From the NCBI RefSeq assembly GCF_037893015.1, contig NC_133660.1:161318937-161382936 (forward strand): a stretch of DNA of 64,000 bases, given 5' to 3'. The translations under genes and the position numbers were made by a program. How positions within the stretch are numbered: position 1 is the first letter of the stretch; each line of letters begins with the position of its first letter. Shown one piece after another: positions 52,601 through 58,479 of this stretch. This DNA is from Macrotis lagotis. Its lineage: Eukaryota; Chordata; Mammalia; Peramelemorphia; Peramelidae. Below the pieces are notes generated by a model, which saw only the letters and a program-made list of their open reading frames with translations, was not told where the DNA came from and did no database searches.

Positions 52601-53363
52601 AGACTGACAGATTGCTTTCCGTGAGGAAGTGGGGTGGGGGGAGGGAAGTAAGATGGGGGAAAATTGCAAAACTCAAATAATATCTTTAATAAAAATAAAT
52701 GAATAAATAAAATTAAGTATTAGAGAGCTTTGCTCCTGCGGAATCCAATTGAAAACCAACGAGGGTGATTAGGGAGGATTAAAAACAAGGAGGGCCCCTG
52801 AGTCCTAGCCTTCCGGGCTCCTCCGGGGTCGGGCCAGCGCGCAGAGCCCCGGGGCGGCCGGCCGGGGCCAGGCTCCGGGGGGCGGCGGAACGGCCGCCGT
52901 GTGCGGGCCGGCCCGGCCGCCCCCCGCAGCCGCCCCCGCGGGCCCCCCGCGAGGACGCGCTCCCGCACCGGGCCCTTTAACGTCCCCTCCCCCCTTCCTG
53001 GAGACGGGCCGGGGAGCGGCTAAGTCCACGTGGCTCAAAGGGGCTCCGGAGCCCGGCCGGCCGGGCCGGGACAAGGCTGCGCGGAGGGAGGGCCTCCGCC
53101 TGCGGCCCCTCCTCCGCGGCCGGGCGGCGGGCCGGGCGCCCCCGGCCCCGTCCCCGCCTGCCCTCTTGGCCCCTCTGCCCGGCGCGCCGGAAAGGGGCCG
53201 CCTCGCCCCGCGGGCCGGGGCCGGGGCCGGGGCCGGGGGCGCGCCACTCACTCTTGTCCACCGTCTTGAGGGCGCGCGTGAAGTCCCCGTTCTGGCCGTG
53301 CCGGTTCACCTCGCTCCAGAGGGCGGCCACGGACGCGCCCCCGCCGCCGCCGCCGCTCGCCAT
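18157..53363 (-). CDS. SRP72: SRP72, signal recognition particle 72 kDa subunit (complete, 19 coding exons)
   Basis: SRP72 pairs with SRP68 on the S domain of 7SL RNA in the signal recognition particle, which delivers ribosomes making secretory proteins to the ER. I assembled 19 exons by reading the minus strand and matching what I know of mammalian SRP72; lengths 112, 121, 124, 144, 112, 32, 125, 58, 132, 129, 73, 65, 96, 104, 78, 138, 38, 160 and 178 nt sum to 2019 nt (672 aa; human is about 671 aa as I recall). All introns are GT-AG, all junctions keep frame and there is no internal stop. Residues ~10-440 are the TPR-type helical repeat region (for example [44 protein letters not shown]). 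Residues ~550-560 are a lysine run, and 573-592 hold the RNA-binding signature PDPERWLPM...SYYRGRKK. The C-terminus is low-complexity, basic and ends GGKGGW. It is followed on the same strand by ARL9. Confidence 0.97.
18600..18905 (-). repeat. Marsupial repeat plus antisense SINE tail in SRP72 intron 18
   Basis: CTCAAAGAAGACCAAGAGAGC...GATCAGTGATGCCAAGAC... followed by GATCCAGCGGTCAGTTATGAATCAGGATGACTGGAGATGG and a MIR/SINE-like antisense block. Similar to 60.26-60.44 kb. Confidence 0.55.
19790..20400 (+). repeat. L2 LINE fragment
   Basis: Ends with ...CAAAATGAACTTTCTAAACATAAATCTGATAATGTTAAACC...TTTCAGTGGTTCCC..., characteristic of the L2 3' half. Confidence 0.6.
20641..20800 (-). CDS. SRP72: SRP72 exon 18, RNA-binding signature, residues 561-613
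   Basis: Acceptor ttaattag, donor TT|gtaagt. Encodes [20 protein letters not shown], then [23 protein letters not shown] and [11 protein letters not shown] are the conserved signature of the SRP72 RNA-binding domain. Confidence 0.97.
20995..21350 (+). mobile_element. L1 ORF2 and 3' fragments
   Basis: TACCTAAACCAGGGAGAATAAAAACAGATAAAGAAAATTATATACC matches the L1 RT region, then an old L1 3' piece. SRP72 intron 17 region. Confidence 0.6.
21930..21967 (-). CDS. SRP72: SRP72 exon 17, 38-nt microexon encoding the lysine run
   Basis: Acceptor gcttttttag, donor AAAG|gtaaat. Encodes QGDI followed by eight Lys codons (residues 548-560). The exon is nearly all A/G, so on the + strand it looks like a poly-pyrimidine tract and is easily missed. 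It is part of the basic 7SL RNA-binding region. Confidence 0.95.
22480..22965 (-). repeat. Two old antisense MIR-type SINE fragments
   Basis: AAGTGACTTGTCTAAAGTCACATAG (22.54 kb) and TCTCATTTTACAGGTAAGAAAACTGAGGCCCAGGAAG (22.85 kb) are antisense MIR/CORE signatures. Confidence 0.55.
23490..23627 (-). CDS. SRP72: SRP72 exon 16, residues 502-547
   Basis: Acceptor tgtcacag, donor GG|gtaatg. Encodes [34 protein letters not shown] and NPMKEQ. It marks the change from the repeat region to the basic RNA-binding tail. Confidence 0.97.
23987..24064 (-). CDS. SRP72: SRP72 exon 15, residues 476-501
   Basis: Acceptor ttctctcag; encodes [20 protein letters not shown] and PEKAK. The frame needs donor AAAAGT|gtatcc, giving a Val codon split with exon 16. 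A second GT lies 2 nt upstream (AAAA|gtgtat) and would shift the frame. Confidence 0.93.
24279..24382 (-). CDS. SRP72: SRP72 exon 14, residues 442-475
   Basis: Acceptor gaacctgcag, donor AA|gtaaac. Encodes [20 protein letters not shown] and [14 protein letters not shown]. Confidence 0.97.
25917..26069 (+). mobile_element. tRNA-derived SINE
   Basis: Full length, SRP72 intron 13. Head carries one extra AGGT unit (GCAGCTAGGTAGGTGCAG). Confidence 0.9.
26526..26621 (-). CDS. SRP72: SRP72 exon 13, residues 410-441
   Basis: Acceptor gtgtatag, donor CAG|gtaagt, both phase 0. Encodes [20 protein letters not shown] and [12 protein letters not shown], a TPR-like pair. Confidence 0.97.
28080..29270 (+). 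mobile_element. Old L1 3' region
   Basis: ATTAATGCACTGTGGGTGAAGTTGTGAAGTGG...GATGGCTAAACACATTGTGGTAC... and later ...CAAGATAAAATATAAGATTCC...CACTGAGGAGC.... Heavily decayed; SRP72 intron 12. Confidence 0.55.
29749..29813 (-). CDS. SRP72: SRP72 exon 12, residues 388-409
   Basis: Acceptor cctgcag, donor ATG|gtgagt. Encodes [20 protein letters not shown] and M. Confidence 0.97.
30166..30320 (+). mobile_element. tRNA-derived SINE with target duplication
   Basis: Full length with a (AAAC)n-type tail, flanked by AAAAAGTTTTCCT on both sides. Confidence 0.93.
30620..31520 (-). repeat. L2 LINE ORF2-region fragment
   Basis: Antisense L2 markers in order: CATAATAGTCCAAGCAGGAGAAGATGAG, AATCAAGGATGACACCTAGGTTG, AATTCAGTTTTGGACATTTTGAATTTAAG, GAGAGGTCAAGAAGGATGAGG and CACTGGTAACTTTGG. 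Decayed; the short ORFs on + have no meaning. Confidence 0.7.
31819..31967 (+). mobile_element. tRNA-derived SINE
   Basis: Full length with A15 tail; target duplication TGAGGAAAA on both sides. Confidence 0.93.
32132..32284 (-). mobile_element. tRNA-derived SINE
   Basis: Full-length antisense copy starting at its poly-T; it faces the + copy at 31819. Confidence 0.92.
32498..32570 (-). CDS. SRP72: SRP72 exon 11, residues 364-387
   Basis: Acceptor aatacttag, donor AAG|gtattg. Encodes [20 protein letters not shown] and KIAQ, leaving one base of the next Gly codon. Confidence 0.97.
33667..33795 (-). CDS. SRP72: SRP72 exon 10, residues 321-363
   Basis: Acceptor ctacctag, donor CAG|gtgact, both phase 0. 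Encodes [20 protein letters not shown] and [20 protein letters not shown]. Confidence 0.97.
34578..34709 (-). CDS. SRP72: SRP72 exon 9, residues 277-320
   Basis: Acceptor aataatag, donor CAG|gtaagt, both phase 0. Encodes [20 protein letters not shown] and [20 protein letters not shown]. Confidence 0.97.
34944..35115 (+). mobile_element. Older tRNA-derived SINE variant
   Basis: GGACAGTTAGGTGACACCATATATAGAGCACCAG...GTGACCATGGGCAAGTCACTTAATTC...; diverged, longer CORE-like tail. Confidence 0.7.
35201..35234. repeat. (TA)n microsatellite
   Basis: ATATATAT tract in SRP72 intron 8. A similar TA/TG tract lies at 36255-36300. Confidence 0.85.
35681..35738 (-). CDS. SRP72: SRP72 exon 8, residues 257-276
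   Basis: Acceptor tgtctacag, donor AAG|gtatgg. Encodes [19 protein letters not shown] after the split Lys codon. Confidence 0.97.
35837..35961 (-). CDS. SRP72: SRP72 exon 7, residues 216-256
   Basis: Acceptor cttgcctag, donor AA|gtaagg. Encodes [20 protein letters not shown] and [18 protein letters not shown], a canonical TPR helix pair. Confidence 0.97.
36609..36640 (-). CDS. SRP72: SRP72 exon 6, 32-nt microexon, residues 205-215
   Basis: Acceptor ctatag, donor TCT|gtaagt. Encodes [11 protein letters not shown]. It is only 32 nt, but frame needs it between exons 5 and 7. Skipping it would shift the frame. Confidence 0.95.
37622..37669. repeat. (GATA)n microsatellite
   Basis: About 12 GATA units in SRP72 intron 5, ending one base before a hairpin. 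Confidence 0.92.
37670..37738. repeat. Near-perfect short inverted repeat (hairpin)
   Basis: Left arm 37670-37698, 9-nt loop ATCTTCTGT, right arm 37708-37738. 29 bp pair with one 2-nt bulge (GAGGGT vs GAGGGGGT). It lies in SRP72 intron 5 and can fold in the transcript. Precursor-microRNA size, but also what a local inverted duplication would leave. Confidence 0.85.
38037..38148 (-). CDS. SRP72: SRP72 exon 5, residues 168-204
   Basis: Acceptor ccataccag, donor AG|gtaaaa. Encodes [20 protein letters not shown] and [16 protein letters not shown]. Only 80 bp of intron separates it from exon 4. Confidence 0.97.
38229..38372 (-). CDS. SRP72: SRP72 exon 4, residues 120-167
   Basis: Acceptor cccttcag, donor CCA|gtgagt, both phase 0. 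Encodes [20 protein letters not shown] through [15 protein letters not shown]. Confidence 0.97.
38455..39960 (-). mobile_element. Antisense L1 3' end with an internal repeat
   Basis: Reverse-strand L1 3' sequence (GGTTCTGCTCATCTCACTAAGC, CAGTTTCCAGTTCTTTGCCACTAC, CTGGTCATATTGGCC). A ~64-bp unit starting TTTTCATGATCTCTTCAGGATACAGAC occurs at 39185 and 39250, with a partial third at 39313. A SINE splits it at 39644. Confidence 0.75.
39644..39846 (+). mobile_element. tRNA-derived SINE with long A-rich tail, inside L1
   Basis: Full SINE plus (AATT)n/(AAATG)n-type tail, flanked by a perfect 13-bp duplication ATAAATTTGACTC (39631-39643 and 39847-39859). Confidence 0.93.
39990..40275 (+). mobile_element. 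5'-truncated L1 3' end
   Basis: GAACAAAGACCAAAGACTATTACC...GGAAACAATGTAAAGACTGAC...CTGTGGGGGGGAGGGAAG...AAATAAAATC and A tail. Confidence 0.85.
41402..41561 (+). mobile_element. tRNA-derived SINE
   Basis: Full length; AGGTGGA occurs on both sides as target duplication. Confidence 0.92.
42012..42135 (-). CDS. SRP72: SRP72 exon 3, residues 78-119
   Basis: Acceptor ctcttgcag, donor GTG|gtaatt. Encodes [20 protein letters not shown] through KLKELYGQV, a TPR segment. Confidence 0.97.
42340..43435 (+). mobile_element. Old L1 3' ends, one split by a SINE
   Basis: 42.36-42.59 and 42.74-43.43 kb hold old L1 3' blocks (GAAGTGAACAGAACCAGGAGAAC, then GTGAAAAACTACCACTGCATGCAACTGG-like tail), interrupted by the SINE at 43093-43238. 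SRP72 intron 2. Confidence 0.55.
43093..43238 (-). mobile_element. tRNA-derived SINE
   Basis: Antisense full-length copy with a 5' poly-T. Confidence 0.92.
44002..44122 (-). CDS. SRP72: SRP72 exon 2, residues 38-77
   Basis: Acceptor ttatttag, donor GG|gtaagt. Encodes the segment containing [15 protein letters not shown] and [15 protein letters not shown], the first TPR-like helix pair. Intron 1 upstream is 9.1 kb and full of retroelements. Confidence 0.97.
45310..45483 (-). mobile_element. tRNA-derived SINE
   Basis: Antisense copy with long poly-T; slightly diverged. SRP72 intron 1. Confidence 0.9.
46440..48325 (+). mobile_element. 5'-truncated L1 with ORF2 C-terminus
   Basis: Two ORF remnants in series, 46707-46901 ([27 protein letters not shown]) and 47003-47329 ([26 protein letters not shown]), are typical of mammalian L1 ORF2 C-terminal parts. 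The full 3' UTR follows to AAATAAAATC. No intact ORF2. Confidence 0.88.
48660..49385 (+). mobile_element. Old L1 3' end
   Basis: ...TTCCGGAAGAGATGAAATATGG...TTGAGAAATGGCTAAATAAATTGTAG... then TTTGCATATTGCTGGGGGGGAAATTAAAAATAA. Confidence 0.65.
49391..49545 (+). mobile_element. tRNA-derived SINE
   Basis: Diverged full-length copy with A-rich tail. Confidence 0.88.
49612..49780 (+). mobile_element. tRNA-derived SINE
   Basis: Full length with (AAAAC)n tail. Confidence 0.9.
49925..50045 (-). repeat. Antisense MIR-type SINE fragment
   Basis: TAAGTAACTTGTCCAGAGTCACATGG...CTTCCTGACTCCAAGTCCAGT, old. Confidence 0.6.
50190..50354 (-). mobile_element. tRNA-derived SINE, outer part of left inverted arm
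   Basis: Full-length antisense copy with poly-T. Its part from 50276 on is repeated in inverse orientation at 50844-50922. Confidence 0.92.
50276..50527 (+). repeat. Inverted repeat, left arm (252 bp)
   Basis: Reverse complement of 50671-50922 with a single mismatch by eye (AAGAAATGAG vs AAGAAAAGAG). Contains most of a SINE, ~140 bp of non-SINE sequence and the head of another SINE. SRP72 intron 1. Confidence 0.95.
50671..50922 (-). repeat. Inverted repeat, right arm (252 bp)
   Basis: Inverse copy of the left arm after a 143-bp spacer (50528-50670) that holds antisense MIR-like sequence (TATAGTTGAGGAAACTGAGG). It ends abruptly at ...CTCAGACACT, joined to GAGTTCAAAG of a different SINE. Confidence 0.95.
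50923..51005 (+). mobile_element. 3' half of a split SINE
   Basis: GAGTTCAAAGCTGGCCTCAGACACTTAATAATT... to the A tail. The matching 5' head is probably 50499-50527, separated by the spacer and right arm. Confidence 0.7.
51314..51472 (+). mobile_element. tRNA-derived SINE
   Basis: Full length; a second copy starts only a few bases after its A tail. Confidence 0.9.
51478..51634 (+). mobile_element. tRNA-derived SINE
   Basis: Diverged copy in tandem with the one before. Confidence 0.88.
51690..51995 (+). repeat. Tandem duplication (~145 bp unit) ending in an L1 3' piece
   Basis: ATATATACTAAATAATATAGAAAA...AAAATATC.AGTATTTAGA...TATACCATGGAAACAATGTAAAGAC occurs twice (about 51700-51842 and 51850-51990), with ~85% likeness by eye. 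Confidence 0.8.
51960..52700 (+). mobile_element. Two L1 3' ends in tandem
   Basis: The first ends TGCCTTCTGGGGGTGGGGGAG...AAATAAAATC (~52060). The second runs 52080-52700 with CAGACCTGTTTGTGGTGGCAAAG and the 3' tail. Confidence 0.8.
53252..53363 (-). CDS. SRP72: SRP72 exon 1 (coding part), residues 1-37
   Basis: Starts with ATG at 53363-53361 and opens [20 protein letters not shown]; a Gly run follows the start, as in other mammals. The donor is A|gtgagt, leaving one base of the Ile codon. The exon sits in a CpG island. The start was chosen because it matches the family N-terminus and overlaps an AAGATGGCG context. Confidence 0.96.
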
Positions 53364-53464
53364 CTTGGAGAGGCCGCCGAGGTGGGCGGGGACGACCTCT
53401 GCTCCCGGAAGCGGATTCCGACGGAGCCGCGGGGAAAGGGGGGGAGAGGAAGCGACGCTGGGCT

Positions 53465-53479
53465 GTTGCTCATAGCAAC
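53465..53479. promoter_or_regulatory. X-box-like palindrome GTTGCT-CAT-AGCAAC
   Basis: Two 6-bp half-sites in perfect inverted repeat with a 3-bp spacer, ~100 bp upstream of the SRP72 ATG, matching the RFX-family X-box pattern. Binding is inferred from sequence only. Confidence 0.5.
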
Positions 53480-53674
53480 CGGGCTCCGCGTCCTCTCCCC
53501 GGGTCCCCGGAAACTCCCAGGAAACGCCTCCGGACCTGGGCCCCGAGCGGCGCCTGCGGGGCGGGGCTGGAGGCCGCGGGGCCCCGCACCCAGGCCTCCC
53601 AGGCCCGGCTCGGCTCGGCACGCCCGGCCCGGGGTCAAGGCCGCCAACCGGGAGAGCCGACTCCGAAGTGTCTG

Positions 53675-54195
53675 GGTCTGTCGTGGAAACAATGTAACGA
53701 CTGGCATTGACTTCCGTGGGGGTGGGGGAGGGGAGTAAGAGCAGGGGGAAAATTGTAAAACTCAAAATTAATAAAATCTCTAATAAAAAACTGCTATCTT
53801 ATTGTGTGATCTTGCTATCTCTTGTACTTTATATTTCTTTTTTTTTTTTAGGTTTTTTTTACAAGACAAACGGGGTAAAGTGGTTTGCCCAAGGCCACAC
53901 GGCTAGGTAATTATTAAGTGTCTCAGACCGGATTTGAACCCAGGTACTCCTGACTCCAGGGCCGGTGCTTAATCCACTACGCCACCTAGCCGCCCCTTTA
54001 TATTTCTTAAGGCTATGATTTCTCTCATTACACACAGTTTGGATCAATGTACAACATGGAAATAAAGTAAAGTTTGGATCAACGTACAACATGGAAACAA
54101 TGTAACGACTGACAGATTGCTTTCTGTGGGTGTGGGTGGGGGAGGGATGTAAAATTAGGGGAAAAATTATAAAACTCAAAATCTTAAAGAGTCAA
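53675..54195 (+). mobile_element. L1 3' ends at the CpG-island border, split by a SINE
   Basis: GTGGAAACAATGTAACGACTGGC...AAACTCAAAATTAATAAAATC (53690-53780), then another L1 3' end at 53785-54195 interrupted by the SINE. GTTTGGATCAA.GTACAACATGG is repeated at 54040 and 54073. Confidence 0.75.
53837..53996 (-). mobile_element. tRNA-derived SINE in L1
   Basis: Antisense full-length copy, flanked by TTTATATTTCTT on both sides as target duplication. Confidence 0.93.
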
Positions 54196-54202
54196 AAAAA
54201 CA

Positions 54203-54358
54203 GGGGCAGCTAGGTGGTGCAGTGATACTGACTGGAGTCAGGAGTACCTGTGTTCAAATCCGGTCTCAGACACTTAATAATTACCTAGCCGTGTGGCCTT
54301 GGGCAAGGCGCTTAACCCCGTTTGCCTTGCAAAGACCTAAAAAACAAAAAACAAAAAG
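54203..54358 (+). mobile_element. tRNA-derived SINE
   Basis: Slightly shortened head; clear CTTAACCCCGTTTGCCTTGC end and A tail. Confidence 0.9.
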
Positions 54359-54384
54359 ATTCAAAAAAATTAAAATAAAGTATC

Positions 54385-54848
54385 AGTCTGGTTGGTTGCT
54401 TTTTGTCCATTATCAAAGAAGATCAAATGACATCACTCTTGAGACAAATCACAGTGACTGATTGACCCAGGTCAGGCATAGTTAGTCTACCTGGGGTGGG
54501 TGCTCTGAACTTAGGGGTGTTGAGCTTCCTTTGAGCTGCTTCCATTCTGCCCTCCCCATAGAGCGCAACCCCCTCACTGATGAGGGTATGCCATGCTGTG
54601 CCAGTGTCACCCATGCTGGACAATCATTTCTAAAGTTCTTTAAGGAGACGTCTTGTGAGCACCTGCCCCCTGTGAGTTCTACATAAAATAGTTTTTTTGG
54701 CAAGTGTATGTCTGGCTTTCTAACTCTGGAGTAATGTTGGAATGCTAGGCAGTTGAGCTGACAAAGGATCTCAGTGACTGGTATCTTCTTCTGCCATGTG
54801 ATCTTAAGACTCCTCCTAAAACAATTTAGTCTGGTGAAGCCTCAGAAT
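54385..54848. other. Intergenic stretch with repeat-like sequence, family not recognised
   Basis: TTGCTTTTTGTCCATTATCAAAGAAGATCAAATGACATCAC... resembles the start of a marsupial repeat. The 66-codon minus ORF at 54423-54623 shows no known domain and I do not call it a gene. Confidence 0.35.
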
Positions 54849-55281
54849 TGTGAGGGGCAAAAGTGCTGACTTTTCAGAAACATAGTGCTAAATTAGTCTA
54901 AGCCATAGGCCTCAGTTTCTATTTCTCAAGAATCAGATGAGCATGAGAACCCAGATCTCCAGCTAGAAAAATCATGTCACTCTAACTATATAAGGTGTAA
55001 ACAAAGACAGGCAAACCCCCCCCCCCTTCTCTTGGGACCATCAAGTTTGACCAGTTGTAAGGATCAACAGAAGAGAGGAGGGGAAGAGGGTTGTGGTTTT
55101 TGTGGTTTTTTAACCCTGCTTCATTCAGCTTCTGTAATTCGGCTTTTCCTTCTCTCTCTGTCTCAGAGAGTTAGGAACTGCCCTGCTTCTTGCAAGAACC
55201 AAATTAAATTTTAACTCTTTGCTGCCACTTTGAGAGGACTCCCAGTAGTCATTTTGGGTTAGGGTTTCAATACCCTGCACA
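54849..55281 (+). mobile_element. Solo LTR, copy 2 (433 bp)
   Basis: TGTGAGGGGCAAAAG...CCCTGCACA flanked by GAAT on both sides (54845-54848, 55282-55285). TATA-like CTATATAAGG, ATTAAA signal. Same family as 13014-13516; no coding sequence. Confidence 0.85.
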
Positions 55282-55285
55282 GAAT

Positions 55286-57142
55286 CATATTTTTAAATCC
55301 ATGAAGTAAAATAGGAAGGATTGCAAAGGAAATCTGCAGCATTGAAATAGCTATCAAAATATTTTTTAAAAAAATCCAGAGAGCAAGATTGAGAAGTTAT
55401 AAAAACCTCTTTTAACTATTGAAAAAGAAATTGAAAGATATTGGAACAATTGGAACCTTCTCCATGGGTCTGCTTTCAGTGGGCTGATCATTCTGCTGCC
55501 TCACACTGGGACCAGCCAAATTCCCCAACCCCAAACATAGAAGTTTTATAGAGGTGAAATGAGATTAAAAGTAAAATCAAGGGCAACCAAAGGCAGCCAA
55601 TGGGTCAGTTACTTTGCAGTGTGCATTGTTGTTGAGTCGAACTTGTGATTTCATTGGTGCAGGCAACTACCCAATATAGATTTGTACCTGCTCTATAATT
55701 TACAGCCTAAAGGGTTGCCTAGGATGCAGAACAGAATTTGTGTAAAGGGCAAGACTTGAAACTGGTTCTTCCTGACTCCAAGGTCAGCTCTCTCCCCAAG
55801 GTCAGAGGCTTTCTCTCTGGCTTTGAGGAGTGTGTGCTAAGTGCTGACTGAACCTGTAGGAGTATCTCAGCTCAATTCAGTAAGTTTTGTTTTGATGTTG
55901 TTTAGCAGTAGCTAGTAAAATGACCTTCTTCCTCTTCCCTAGGCTTCGTGCTTCACTGAGTAATTCAAAGCATCATACCATGCATTTAGAGCTGGCAAAA
56001 CCTTGATGGATTATTTGGTGAAATTTGTGAAGCAATAACAAGCAGATGGAGAAGTCTTCTGATTACAAATCTATTGTGTTTACAATACATCATAGCATTT
56101 TTCAGAAAAAAATAAAAACTTTTTGACCAGAAAACTAATTGTAGTTTAGGACACCTGTCCTAAAACACCCATTCTCCATTGTACCCAACAGCCAACTCTG
56201 ACTAGGAATTGTGGTCAAGATGGAGTGGGGTGATGTGATCTATCTGGAACTTAATGTTGAGGTTTGAGAATATTTCTTGGTCTTCTCTCTAAAGAATTAA
56301 GACTTAAGCTGTCTCTAAAACCAACCAGTGACATATACTATTGATCACACAACCATCAGACCCTAGTTCCCTAGGGGAGGCAGGGTGCTGAATTAGGTGA
56401 AACTAAGCTAATCTAAGCACTTACTTCTTTGGGGTTCATGCTCCTCAGAAGACTCTACTCCATAAAGGAGGCAGGGTTCTTACAAGCTCTGTGTACTTGG
56501 TCCATGCCGAGATCACCTAGTCACATTGACAAAGTTGATGATTACTCAAAACAATCTTCAGGCTAGGTTTATTTGAAGAAGGAAGCTGGCTAACCAGAGC
56601 AAGAAAAACCAGTGGGGCTTTGTTTTCAGTGCAGGGTGGAGGGTTGGGGGAAGGGGTTTGCTATGAGGAGGTCACATAGACTTGGTAAAACTGAACGTGC
56701 AATTACCCAGAATGCATATAGAAGTGCTGTCTTAAGAGGTTATTAATGTATGATAATGATACTATAATTAGCTTGACTTCATAAGTTCACCCAAGGACAG
56801 TAAAAAGGGTAGTTCACAGGCACTGTTCTAGGAAAATTTCCTTCTGTAATTTATGGACCAGGGTCTGGGCCCAGCATCCTGTTGATGCTGCTTTTTTACT
56901 GGTTGGCTTCTGAAAAAGAATTGTGTGACCAGATGGTGCAGTGAAGTAAAGGTACAATTTGTTATTTTAGTGGGGCACCATGAGGGAGTCAGGAAATTGG
57001 GTCTAGGTTATCTGCTAGAATCTCACAACTTAGTGATTCTCAGGGTAGGTACCTTGCTGCTTTCAGCTAGACTTGTTTACTTAAAATGATAATATTAGAG
57101 GACAAGATCAGGAAAAATTAAAGTTAGAAAGCCATTGGGGTA
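55286..57142. other. Intergenic region, nothing identified
   Basis: About 1.85 kb without SINE, L1 or ORFs worth calling. Composition is closer to unique or very old repeat DNA. Part of 56.1-57.0 kb might be an old LTR, but I cannot show it. PAICS coding exons were not found here. Confidence 0.4.
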
Positions 57143-57159
57143 AAAATATGAGATAATCA

Positions 57160-57315
57160 GGGCAGCTAGGTGATGTAGTAGATAGAGCACCAGTCCTGGA
57201 ATCAGGAGAACTTGACTTCAAATTTGAACCCAGGCATTTAATAATTGCCTAGCTGTGTGACCTTGGGCACGTCACTCTTAACCCCATTGCCTTAAATAAA
57301 TAAATAAAATTTTTT
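57160..57315 (+). mobile_element. tRNA-derived SINE with perfect target duplication
   Basis: Full length, flanked by AAAATATGAGATAAT twice. Confidence 0.93.
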
Positions 57316-57799
57316 AAAAATATGAGATAATTGAGGTCTAATTTAGAGTGTGAGCAGTGAGAATGAAGAGGATGGGAACTTCTGGCCAAAATGATTCCCC
57401 AGCTTTCCCATATCCAAACATGTTACCTACTTCCTGACAGAGAGTTGATGGACACAAGAAACATACACTTTTGTACATATCTATTGTGAGAATTGTTTTG
57501 TTGACTCTCCTTATTTGATACAAAGGTGTTTTTTTTTTAAATCAGGTTGAAGAGTTTTGGGGTGGGATAATGGACTTAGCAATACTGATTCTCCCTTAAA
57601 TGAGAGCCATTGAAACTTTTTTTTAATGCAGAGAAAAAACTGAAGAAAGTACAGATGAGCAGGACAGTTTTGAAAGTAATCTGTAGCATAATATATATAA
57701 TATATACATATATATATATATATACATACATACATACATATTCATGGGGGAGCAATTTAAGATATTCACTTCTTCATATAAAATCCCCTTTTTTGAAAA

Positions 57800-57945
57800 G
57801 CAGCTAGGTGTCAAAGTGGATAGAGTACTGGCCTTGGAATCAGGAGGACCTGAGTTCAAATTTGATCTCAGACATTTGATACTAACTATATGACCTTAGG
57901 CGAGTCACTTAATCCCATTGCCTTGCCCAAAACCAAAAAAATAAA
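57800..57945 (+). mobile_element. tRNA-derived SINE, older variant
   Basis: GCAGCTAGGTGTCAAAGTGGATAGAGTACTGG...GACCTTAGGCGAGTCACTTAATCCC. Confidence 0.85.
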
Positions 57946-57969
57946 TGAAATCTCTTTTTTTGTGTTCTG

Positions 57970-58002
<33 letters not shown>
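57970..58002. repeat. (TG)n microsatellite
   Basis: About 15 TG units. A TA/TACA tract lies at 57700-57740. Confidence 0.9.
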
Positions 58003-58003
<1 letters not shown>

Positions 58004-58239
58004 TGCATGAAAATGTTCTTTTTTAGTATTTAAGTTCAATATTAAAAATATTTTAAGAGAATGACAGGAAACTATTAATTCAGTTTGAAAACCTGAATAT
58101 ATGTAGGTATATACAAAATATATGTAGGTATATACAAGGTGATTTGATGGGGAAGACCCTAGTAGTTGACAGAATCAGAAAAATGTTTTTGTGAACAATG
58201 TTGTGGAATCGAAAGAGGTTTGAAATAGATCAATGAGAA

Positions 58240-58440
58240 TTCTAGGGCACTGGCTGGAGTAAAGATCTGAATTCAAATCCAGCCTCAGACATTTACTAGC
58301 TGTATCTGAGCAAGTTACTTGACCCCTATTTGCCTCAGTTCCTCATAAAATGGAGATACATTGCAGAAGGAATTGTCAAGCAATTCCAGTCCTTTGCCAA
58401 GAAAATGATCCTGAAGAGTCAGATAAAATTGACTAAATGA
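58240..58440 (+). mobile_element. Old tRNA-derived SINE with long 3' tail
   Basis: GGGCACTGGCTGGAGTAAAG...TTACTAGCTGTATCTGAGCAAG...GAAGAGTCAGATAAAATTGAC; head truncated. Confidence 0.65.
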
Positions 58441-58479
58441 AACAAGAGAGAGATGAAAATGGCTTAAATTAAAGCAGTG

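Larger units (their letters stand above)
52790..53670 (-). promoter_or_regulatory. SRP72: CpG island promoter of SRP72
   Basis: A sharply bounded GC- and CpG-rich block in an AT-rich region, covering exon 1, the start of intron 1 and ~300 bp upstream of the ATG. Minus-strand motifs near the start are an ETS core (CCGGAAG on + at 53405-53411) and a YY1-type AAGATGGCG over the ATG (53359-53367). An RFX X-box-like palindrome lies at 53465-53479. No TATA box is seen. This fits a housekeeping promoter. Confidence 0.85.

Noticed and set aside
52899..53765. Long ORFs of 133-279 codons on both strands around 53 kb
   Set aside because: Composition artefacts of the SRP72 CpG island; the only supported coding part is 53252-53363.
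54423..54703. Minus ORFs of 66 and 73 codons, possible PAICS 3' exon
   Set aside because: Neither resembles the PAICS C-terminus as I know it, and the DNA looks repeat-like; PAICS probably starts beyond 64 kb.
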